Source of the DNA: Comamonadaceae bacterium CG_4_10_14_3_um_filter_60_75
GTDB lineage: Bacteria; Pseudomonadota; Gammaproteobacteria; Burkholderiales; Burkholderiaceae_C
Length of the DNA: 10,201 bases
Direction: 5' to 3'
Assembly: GCA_002784245.1 (NCBI GenBank)
Contig: PFKL01000028.1
Location: 1 to 10,201 of the forward strand
This document shows positions 1 through 5,322 of the stretch, piece after piece. A program made the translations under genes and the position numbers. Position 1 is the first letter of the stretch. Each line of letters opens with the position of its first letter. Under the pieces are notes generated by a model, which was not told the origin of the DNA, did no database searches, and saw only the letters and a list, made by a program, of their open reading frames with translations.

Positions 1-1
1 C

Positions 2-118
2 TGGGCCACCATGATTTTTATGCCCTTGATCGTGATGTACACCTCTTGGGCTTACCGCGTCATGCGCGGCAAGGTGACCGCAGCCTACGTGCAAGAGCAC
101 GATCACGCTGCTTATTGA
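2..118 (+). CDS. cydB: Cytochrome bd ubiquinol oxidase subunit II, C-terminal fragment
   Basis: Only the last 38 residues and the stop codon are inside the window; the gene begins upstream. CydB is the second large membrane subunit of the bd quinol oxidase, a copper-free, high-affinity terminal oxidase of the inner membrane. The visible part reads as the end of the last transmembrane helix (MIFMPLIVMYTSWAYRVMRG) followed by a short polar tail ending in HDHAAY. The pattern of a hydrophobic helix, YTSWAYRVMRGK and a basic tail is the usual CydB C-terminus. The assignment is secured by the next two genes, cydX and a ybgE homologue, which follow cydAB in many proteobacteria. Transcription evidently continues into cydX, whose start codon lies 11 bases beyond this stop. 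Confidence 0.9.
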   Translation, partial: WATMIFMPLIVMYTSWAYRVMRGKVTAAYVQEHDHAAY

Positions 119-129
119 AAGGGACAACC

Positions 130-246
130 ATGTGGTATTTCGCTTGGATTTTGGGTGTGGGTTTTGCGGTGTTGCTGGCCATTTTGAACGCCATGTGGGG
201 TGAAACCCAGCAGGCGCGTGAAGATGCCCGCGGCAAAAACGACTGA
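130..246 (+). CDS. cydX: Cytochrome bd oxidase small subunit CydX
   Basis: A 38-residue protein that starts MWYFAWILGV, the signature opening of the CydX/YbgT family. It has one transmembrane helix (about residues 3-22) and a short hydrophilic, charged tail (GETQQAREDARGKND). In characterised bacteria CydX is a structural subunit of the CydAB complex, needed for stable haem binding and full oxidase activity. The start is ATG at 130, preceded by the purine-rich AAAGGGA at 118-124 as ribosome binding site. An in-frame ATG further upstream at 46 would read across the cydB end and is not used. Length and sequence are typical. It lies between cydB and the ybgE homologue and is surely co-transcribed with them. 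Confidence 0.93.
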   Translation: MWYFAWILGVGFAVLLAILNAMWGETQQAREDARGKND

Positions 247-254
247 GCAGCACG

Positions 255-539
255 GTGTTTGATGCATCTGCTCCTGAGGCGAGCGCCTCATCCCTGCGGC
301 CGCTGAGTTTGATGGTGGCACTCGTGATCATGATCGGCGGCAGTGTTTATCCGTTCATGTTTGCTGGTCAACAGGGCGGTGTGGATCACGCATTTGCCTC
401 GGCTGTCTTTTGGGCGATGAGCGCCGGCCTCGTCAATGGTGTGGGGTTCACGCCAAAGTTCGTGCTTTGGCGCTGGCTTTTTTCGGGGTGGGCCTGTTTG
501 GGGGCGTTGGTTTTGGCCGCTTGGCTGCGGTGGGCTTGA
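255..539 (+). CDS. ybgE: YbgE-family protein of the cyd operon
   Basis: A 94-residue hydrophobic protein with about three transmembrane segments (residues 17-37, 48-65 and 73-91). It carries the family hallmark WAMSAGLVNGVGFTP at residues 53-67, followed by LWRWLF. The E. coli YbgE equivalent reads WAVCAGVIHGVGFRP and also sits directly behind cydX, which supports the call. Its role is not established; it is a conserved companion of bd oxidase genes. The start chosen is GTG at 255, eight bases after the cydX stop. The first in-frame ATG is at 312 (residue 20) and would remove part of the first membrane segment. The usual His of the HGVGF motif is Asn61 here. No strong terminator follows; the next 149 bases hold no gene. 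Confidence 0.82.
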   Translation: MFDASAPEASASSLRPLSLMVALVIMIGGSVYPFMFAGQQGGVDHAFASAVFWAMSAGLVNGVGFTPKFVLWRWLFSGWACLGALVLAAWLRWA

Positions 540-550
540 CCATGACGCTT

Positions 551-564
551 CAGATTTGCATCAA
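551..564. promoter_or_regulatory. Possible FNR/Anr-type box
   Basis: The 14 bases CAGAT-TTGC-ATCAA match the FNR/Anr consensus TTGAT-N4-ATCAA at 8 of 10 fixed positions, with a perfect right half. The site lies in the 149-base gap between the cyd genes and the ETHE1-like/ccoG unit, whose products belong to micro-oxic respiration, so oxygen control would make sense. No convincing -10 hexamer lies at the spacing expected for a class II FNR promoter, and an 8/10 match can occur by chance. The rest of the gap (540-688) shows no gene and only an imperfect stem near 583-633 followed by TATTTTTT at 646-653, too poor to call a terminator. Confidence 0.25.
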
Positions 565-688
565 CGGCTCGTGGTTTGGTGCGCTGTCGGTCGTACACGT
601 TTACCGCGGGAAATGCCGACTGCAGCTTGCGCCCAGTCCAGTATCTATTTTTTCGTCACTAAAATTCCTTTGACAGAAGACGCTACAG

Positions 689-1333
689 ATGTATTTCCGA
701 ATTTTGAACCGTGAGGACAGTGGTGAGCTGACCTACTTGCTGGCTGATTCAACAGCACGTCAGGCTGTGCTGATCGATCCGCATGGACGCGATCTGCCAT
801 TGTTGTCTGCATTGTTGGCAGAACGGGATTTGCAGTTGCGCTGGGTTTTGCGAACGCACCACCATGACGGCACGCAGCAGTCTGAAGCGAAAATGCTGCA
901 GACCTTGGGGGGTGCATTGGTTCAGGGCGACAGGACAGGTTTTGTTCTGGATGAAGTCGACGGCACCGTTCTCACGTTTGGCGACGAAGTCGTGCGCGTC
1001 ATACGAACGCCCGGCCACACATCGCATTGTTTGAGTTTTGCCTGGCGCGATCGCTTGTTTTGTGGTGGTTTGCTGGCGGTTAACGACTGTCCTCGCCAGC
1101 GTCAGCCGCAGGAACCAGAGACCCTTTGGGAAAGTGTCATGCGCAAGGTTTTTACACTACCCGACGAAACGCTCCTGTTTCCGGGGTATGCCCGCAGCGG
1201 GCGCGCGGTGACAACAGTGCTGGAGCAGCGGCATTGGCATCCGTTTTTTGCCACGCTGGCGCGTGACGAGTTTTTGACCCAGATGCGCGCGCCAGCAGAA
1301 GTTGGGCCACGCGAGCCAGTTTTTGAGGAATGA
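689..1333 (+). CDS. MBL-fold protein related to ETHE1/persulfide dioxygenase, metal site degenerate
   Basis: A 214-residue protein with the metallo-beta-lactamase fold. It follows the ETHE1 (persulfide dioxygenase) sequence along most of its length: the WVLRTHHHD region (52-60), VIRTPGHTSHCLSF (104-117), LFCGG (123-127), LWESVMRKVFTLPDETLLFPG (146-166) and TTVLEQRHWHP (175-185). In true family members these read THxHADH, SPGHTPG, FTGDALL, YPAHDY and STVEEER-NP. Here H57, H59 and H110 are kept, but the DH of HxHxDH is G61-T62, the bridging Asp (an iron ligand in ETHE1) is G127, and the later ligand His is Y167. It may be catalytically inactive or bind metal differently. ATG at 689 is the natural start, though no good ribosome binding site precedes it. 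The stop lies three bases before ccoG, so the two genes are probably translated from one mRNA. A general MBL-fold hydrolase label is the cautious alternative. Confidence 0.8.
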   Translation: MYFRILNREDSGELTYLLADSTARQAVLIDPHGRDLPLLSALLAERDLQLRWVLRTHHHDGTQQSEAKMLQTLGGALVQGDRTGFVLDEVDGTVLTFGDEVVRVIRTPGHTSHCLSFAWRDRLFCGGLLAVNDCPRQRQPQEPETLWESVMRKVFTLPDETLLFPGYARSGRAVTTVLEQRHWHPFFATLARDEFLTQMRAPAEVGPREPVFEE

Positions 1334-1336
1334 AAG

Positions 1337-2773
1337 ATGAACGCAAACAACAACGACACTAAAAAAGTGATTCCAATCACCGCTGTGGAGCCCGACGACG
1401 AGATGGTGTCGCTCTACGCATCGCACCAGAAAATTTATCCGCGTAGCGTCAAAGGCTTTTTTGCCAACTGGCGTTGGGTCATGGTGTGGCTCACACAGAT
1501 TGTGTTTTACGGTCTGCCTTGGGTGGAGTGGGGTCATCGCCAAGCCGTTTTGTTTGATCTTGTTGAGCGCCGGTTTTACTTGTTCGGTTTGGTGCTGTAC
1601 CCGCAGGACCTGATTTACCTAACCGGCATGCTGATCATCGCGGCGCTGTCTTTGTTTCTCTTTACCGCGGTGGCTGGTCGACTGTGGTGCGGTTACGCCT
1701 GTCCGCAGACGGTCTACACCGAGATATTCCTGTGGGTTGAAAAAATGGTCGAGGGCGACCGTTCGGCGCGTATACGGCGGGATGAGGCGGGCTTCTCGAT
1801 GGAGAAATTCGTTCGCAAGTTCGCCAAGCACTTCATCTGGCTGGCGATTGCGGTGTGGACCGGGTTTACCTTTGTCGGATATTTCACGCCAATCAAGGTG
1901 CTGGCACATGAGGTGATGGTGCTGGACTTGGGTTCATGGGAAATTTTCTGGGTTGTTTTTTACGGTTTCGCGACGTACGGTAATGCTGGTTTCATGCGTG
2001 AAATGGTGTGCTTGCACATGTGCCCGTACGCCCGCTTCCAAAGCGCCATGTTCGACCGCGATACCCTGATCGTGACCTACGACGCCGAGCGCGGTGAGCC
2101 GCGCGGTGCACGCAAGAAAAGCGCCGACCCGGCCAAGTTGAATCTCGGGGCCTGTGTTGACTGCAGCTTGTGTGTGCAGGTCTGTCCGACCGGCATTGAT
2201 ATTCGCAACGGCTTGCAGTACCAGTGCATTGGCTGCGGTGCGTGTGCCGACGTGTGTGACACGGTGATGGACAAGGTGGGCTACCCGCGTGGTCTGGTCA
2301 AGTACTCAACTGAAAACGCGATTGCCAACCATTGGTCACAAAAACAGGTGGTGCACCACGTCTTGCGGCCCCGTGTGCTGGTCTACACCACCGTGTTGCT
2401 GGGCATTGTTACAGCGATTTTCGTGACATTGGCCACGCGCACGCCCTTCAAGGTGGACGTGGTGCGCGACCGGGGTGTCATGGCGCGTGTGGTCGAGGCA
2501 GGCAAGACCGAAAACGTCTACCGCTTGCAGATCATGAACGCCACCGAGTCCAATCAGCGTTACCGGGTGACGGTGGAAGGTTTGCCAGGTCTGGTGGTGA
2601 CCTCAGACGACACGATCGAGGTGAAGTCGACCGAAGCACGCACCATGCCGGTGCGGGTGCAGGCCCCGTTTGAAGTGGCTGCGCCGGGTTCGCACGAGAT
2701 TCATTTCGAGATCGAGTCGCTCGACTCGCCCGGCAAGGTGCGCGAAGAGTCGAAGTTCATGATCCCTAAGTGA
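1337..2773 (+). CDS. ccoG: Cytochrome c oxidase accessory protein CcoG (FixG/RdxA family)
   Basis: A 478-residue membrane iron-sulfur protein. CcoG acts in assembly of cbb3-type cytochrome oxidase and is reported to reduce Cu(II) for delivery to the CuB centre. Visible features are: an N-terminal cytoplasmic segment (1-45); membrane helices near 47-66, 88-113, 165-184 and 200-220; the WCGYACPQTVYTE motif (117-129) with C118 and C122; VCLHMCPY (224-231) with C225 and C229; two 4Fe-4S ferredoxin motifs with C273, C276, C279, C283 and C297, C300, C303, C307; another helix at 346-366; and a C-terminal Ig-like domain ending ESKFMIPK. Length is normal for the family. The ATG has a GAGGA ribosome binding site at 1325-1329 inside the end of the preceding gene. 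Usually ccoG lies near ccoNOQP or ccoIS; here its visible neighbours are bd oxidase genes and surE. Confidence 0.95.
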   Translation: MNANNNDTKKVIPITAVEPDDEMVSLYASHQKIYPRSVKGFFANWRWVMVWLTQIVFYGLPWVEWGHRQAVLFDLVERRFYLFGLVLYPQDLIYLTGMLIIAALSLFLFTAVAGRLWCGYACPQTVYTEIFLWVEKMVEGDRSARIRRDEAGFSMEKFVRKFAKHFIWLAIAVWTGFTFVGYFTPIKVLAHEVMVLDLGSWEIFWVVFYGFATYGNAGFMREMVCLHMCPYARFQSAMFDRDTLIVTYDAERGEPRGARKKSADPAKLNLGACVDCSLCVQVCPTGIDIRNGLQYQCIGCGACADVCDTVMDKVGYPRGLVKYSTENAIANHWSQKQVVHHVLRPRVLVYTTVLLGIVTAIFVTLATRTPFKVDVVRDRGVMARVVEAGKTENVYRLQIMNATESNQRYRVTVEGLPGLVVTSDDTIEVKSTEARTMPVRVQAPFEVAAPGSHEIHFEIESLDSPGKVREESKFMIPK

Positions 2774-2781
2774 AGATGCGT

Positions 2782-2811
2782 GTGACCCCAATAGGCGGTG
2801 GCTTTTACAAT
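2782..2811 (+). promoter_or_regulatory. Candidate surE-pcm-nlpD promoter
   Basis: In the 61-base gap between ccoG and surE, TACAAT (2806-2811) is a good -10 element. GTGACC (2782-2787) is a weak -35 (4 of 6) at 18-base spacing. Transcription would start around 2818, about 17 bases before the surE ATG. Read-through from ccoG cannot be excluded, since no terminator is visible after ccoG. Confidence 0.4.
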
Positions 2812-2834
2812 CCACCGCTCAACCAGGGGTCTAC

Positions 2835-3620
2835 ATGAAAATTTTGATTTGTAATGACGACGGTTTTCGGGCGCCAGGCATTGTGGCGCTCTATGACGCG
2901 CTCAAGGATGTCGCCGAAGTGGATGTGGTGGCTCCGGAGCACAACAACAGTGCCAAGTCGAATGCGTTGTCGGTCCATTCACCCCTGTATGTCAACCGCG
3001 CTGCCAACGGGTTTCGTTTTGTGAACGGCACGCCTGCCGACTGTGTCCATATTGCCTTGACCGGTTTGCTGGACTATCGGCCTGATCTGGTGGTCTCTGG
3101 CATCAACAACGGCGCCAACATGGGTGACGATACGATTTATTCAGGCACCGTGGGCGCGGCCATGGAAGGCTATCTGTTTGGCATCCCGTCGATTGCGTTC
3201 TCGCAGGTGGAGCGCGACTGGAAGCATCTGGATGCAGCGGCTCAGCGTGCACGCGAGCTGGTTCAAAATTTGTCTGCGCAAAAGTTACTGGGCGGTGGCG
3301 CCTGGCTGCTCAATGTCAATATTCCCAATCTGCCCTTGGAGCAGCTCGGTGCCGTCAAGTTGTGTCGTTTGGGGCGTCGTCATGCGGCCGAGGCGGTCAT
3401 CACCCAACAAAACCCTCGTGGTGAAACCATGTACTGGATTGGTGCCGCTGGTGCTGCCAAAGATGACGCGGAGGGCACCGACTTTCATGCCACAGCGCAG
3501 GGGTGTGTGGCGATGACGCCCTTGCAGGTTGATCTGACCGACCATGAGCGGTTGGGCTACTGGGCGCAGACAGCGTCGCTTTTGTCAGCTGCGGCGGCGA
3601 CCGGTGACCAGGCGCCATGA
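2835..3620 (+). CDS. surE: 5'/3'-nucleotidase SurE
   Basis: A 261-residue, metal-dependent nucleoside-monophosphate phosphatase of the cytoplasm; relatives also degrade short polyphosphate. The N-terminus MKILICNDDGFRAPGI carries the metal-binding D8-D9. S39 lies in APEHNNSAKSN, and N91 in VSGINNGANMGDDTIYSGTVGAAMEG (86-111) completes the standard metal site. Length fits the family (about 245-265). The ATG at 2835 has AGGGG at 2825-2829 as ribosome binding site, five bases away. The gene ends in an ATGA overlap with pcm, indicating translational coupling. surE-pcm-nlpD is a conserved order in proteobacteria and is associated with stationary-phase survival and damage repair. All recognised active-site residues are present, so activity is expected. 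Confidence 0.96.
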   Translation: MKILICNDDGFRAPGIVALYDALKDVAEVDVVAPEHNNSAKSNALSVHSPLYVNRAANGFRFVNGTPADCVHIALTGLLDYRPDLVVSGINNGANMGDDTIYSGTVGAAMEGYLFGIPSIAFSQVERDWKHLDAAAQRARELVQNLSAQKLLGGGAWLLNVNIPNLPLEQLGAVKLCRLGRRHAAEAVITQQNPRGETMYWIGAAGAAKDDAEGTDFHATAQGCVAMTPLQVDLTDHERLGYWAQTASLLSAAAATGDQAP

Positions 3621-4414
3621 CGCAGCGTCATCCATCCGGGGCCAAGGTCCGCCCGGCTTTTCCGGCTCGGCTGGTAAGTGTTGAGCCCGTAGCAGCGTCT
3701 GGTGGCAAGCTTGCGTCGATCCGTGGCTACACACAATCCCATGTGGCGCCGATCGGCGTCGGGCTGGATTCGGGGGCGGTGCGGCAGAAAATGGTGGCCA
3801 AAATTGCGCAGGGAGGGGTCAACCATCCCCGCGTGCTTGCGGCCTTGGCGGCGATTGACAGGGACCGTTTTGTTGATTCGGCGCTGGTGAATCAGGCGTA
3901 CGAGGACACCAGTTTGCCCATTGGATTGGGACAAACGATCTCCAAGCCCTCAGTGGTTGCACGCATGTTGGCGCTGTTGTGTGATGGTGTTGCGGGTCGT
4001 GCGGGTCGGGTGCTGGAGATTGGAACCGGCTGTGGCTACCAGGCGGCTTTGCTCGGCCAGTTATTTGACGAGGTTTATTCGATTGAGCGCTTGCGCGGTT
4101 TGCATGACAAGGCCCGAGACAATCTGCGCCACTTGCGCCTGGCCAATGTGCACCTGCTGTTTGGCGACGGTATGCAGGGCTACGCCAAGGGTGCGCCCTA
4201 CGTCGGCATCATCGCAGCCGCTGGGGGCGAGGCGATTCCGGCGTGTTGGTTGAATCAACTGGCGGTGGGCGGCCGCTTGGTCGCGCCAGTGTGTGCCGCA
4301 GCGCTCAACGGCGGCGAGCAGGCCTTGGTGGTGGTGGACAAGACGGCTCAGGGCGTGCGGCAGACTATGATGGAAACGGTTCGCTTTGTCCCTTTAAAAT
4401 CTGGTGTCGCTTGA
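3617..4414 (+). CDS. pcm: Protein-L-isoaspartate O-methyltransferase
   Basis: A 265-residue SAM-dependent methyltransferase that methylates L-isoaspartyl residues in aged proteins, starting their repair. Visible features are the substrate/SAM segment LPIGLGQTISKPSVVARML (100-118), motif I VLEIGTGCGYQAALL (132-146), the acidic end of beta 2 (YSIERL, 154-159), GDGMQGY (183-189) and the C-terminal strand RFVPLKSGVA. Typical family members have about 205-225 residues; here roughly 45 extra residues, rich in Pro, Ala and basic residues, precede the core, which begins near GLDSGAVRQKMV (48-60). The start ATG overlaps the surE stop by four bases. No later ATG lies before the core methionine at residue 59, so the extension is probably real. 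In the motif often read APYDxII, this protein has APYVGII (V196). nlpD follows after 11 bases. Confidence 0.94.
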   Translation: MTQRHPSGAKVRPAFPARLVSVEPVAASGGKLASIRGYTQSHVAPIGVGLDSGAVRQKMVAKIAQGGVNHPRVLAALAAIDRDRFVDSALVNQAYEDTSLPIGLGQTISKPSVVARMLALLCDGVAGRAGRVLEIGTGCGYQAALLGQLFDEVYSIERLRGLHDKARDNLRHLRLANVHLLFGDGMQGYAKGAPYVGIIAAAGGEAIPACWLNQLAVGGRLVAPVCAAALNGGEQALVVVDKTAQGVRQTMMETVRFVPLKSGVA

Positions 4415-4425
4415 CTAGGGTGTTT

Positions 4426-5268
4426 ATGAAACGTGTGTTCCTTCGCTATTTCGGTGCGCTGTTGCTGTGTGCTATGGCTTTCGGTCTGGCTGGCTGTGGG
4501 TCAACCAGCCTGAATCGGGCACCGGTTGAGGAGCGCCCCGCCCGTATTGCGTCTGCACCAGCGAGCACCGCCGACGCCCCTGGTGTCAAGCAGGCGCCTG
4601 GTTTTGACAACGCCGGAAAGATCGGCTACTACACCGTCAAGCCGGGTGATACCTTGCTGAAAATAGCCTTGGAGCATGGTCAATCTTTTCGTGATCTGGC
4701 CAATTGGAATCAGTTGGACAATCCCAACCGTATCGAAGTGGGGCAGGTGCTGCGCGTGATTGCCCCGTTGTCAGGAGAAGTGGTGATCAAGCCGGTGCCC
4801 AAGCCGGTAGTTGCAACTGCGCCCGTAGATCAACCGACCGCAGCCCTGGCCCCGCCCCCTGTGACGGCGGTAGTGCCAGTGACGCCAACTGCCCCAGAGC
4901 CTGCGACCAACTGGATTTGGCCGGTGAACGGCAGTGTGCTCGCTGGTTTTGATGAGGTCAAAAACAAGGGGGTTGATCTGGCTGGCAAGGTCGGCGACCC
5001 GGTATTGGCTGTTGCCGACGGCCGTGTTGTCTACGTCGGAGCCGGGTTGCGTGGCTACGGAAACCTGATCATCCTCAAACACGACAATATCTTTTTGACG
5101 GCGTATGCACATAACCGCACGCTGCTGGTCAAGGAGGACCAGTCGGTGCTCAAAGGGCAGAAGATCGCTGAAATGGGCGACAGTGATGCAGATCGCGTCA
5201 AGCTGCATTTTGAGGTCCGTCGCCAGGGCAAGCCGGTGGACCCTCTCAAGCACTTGCCTGCGCGTTAA
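4426..5268 (+). CDS. nlpD: NlpD-type lipoprotein: LysM plus degenerate M23 peptidase domain
   Basis: A 280-residue murein-associated lipoprotein. It has a signal peptide with lipobox LAGC (lipidated Cys24), a LysM peptidoglycan-binding domain (about 68-112, YYTVKPGDTLLKIA to VGQVLRV), a Pro/Val/Ala-rich linker (113-161) and an M23/LytM domain (162-280). The M23 metal motifs are incomplete: the HxxxD position reads NKGVD (180-184) and the final HxH reads KLH (259-261). This matches E. coli NlpD, which is not a peptidase but activates the amidase AmiC during cell separation, so that role is inferred here. The correct start is ATG 4426, with AGGG at 4417-4420 just upstream; the frame stays open back to 4243 but that part reads through pcm in another frame. 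Eleven bases separate it from pcm, so the two form an operon. rlmD follows 54 bases downstream rather than rpoS. Confidence 0.93.
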   Translation: MKRVFLRYFGALLLCAMAFGLAGCGSTSLNRAPVEERPARIASAPASTADAPGVKQAPGFDNAGKIGYYTVKPGDTLLKIALEHGQSFRDLANWNQLDNPNRIEVGQVLRVIAPLSGEVVIKPVPKPVVATAPVDQPTAALAPPPVTAVVPVTPTAPEPATNWIWPVNGSVLAGFDEVKNKGVDLAGKVGDPVLAVADGRVVYVGAGLRGYGNLIILKHDNIFLTAYAHNRTLLVKEDQSVLKGQKIAEMGDSDADRVKLHFEVRRQGKPVDPLKHLPAR

Positions 5269-5322
5269 CCCCGCACGTTCCGCTTTTTGCGGCGAGCTTC
5301 CTTTTCTCTTGCACCGAATTTC

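Noticed and set aside
670..675. TTGACA hexamer just before the ETHE1-like start as a promoter -35
   Set aside because: At 17 bases downstream there is no -10 hexamer, and transcription would begin inside the coding sequence.
410..714. Overlapping plus-strand open frames across the end of ybgE and the gap to the ETHE1-like gene
   Set aside because: They run out of frame through the clearly coding ybgE 3' end, have no ribosome binding site and show no recognisable domain.
4243..4425. In-frame upstream extension of nlpD giving a 341-residue protein
   Set aside because: It overlaps the pcm coding end in another frame and would bury the signal peptide and lipobox inside the protein. ATG 4426 has a proper AGGG site and starts a textbook lipoprotein signal.
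5280..5292. CCGC-TTTTT-GCGG hairpin after nlpD as a terminator
   Set aside because: The stem has only four base pairs and is not followed directly by a T run; transcription probably continues into rlmD.
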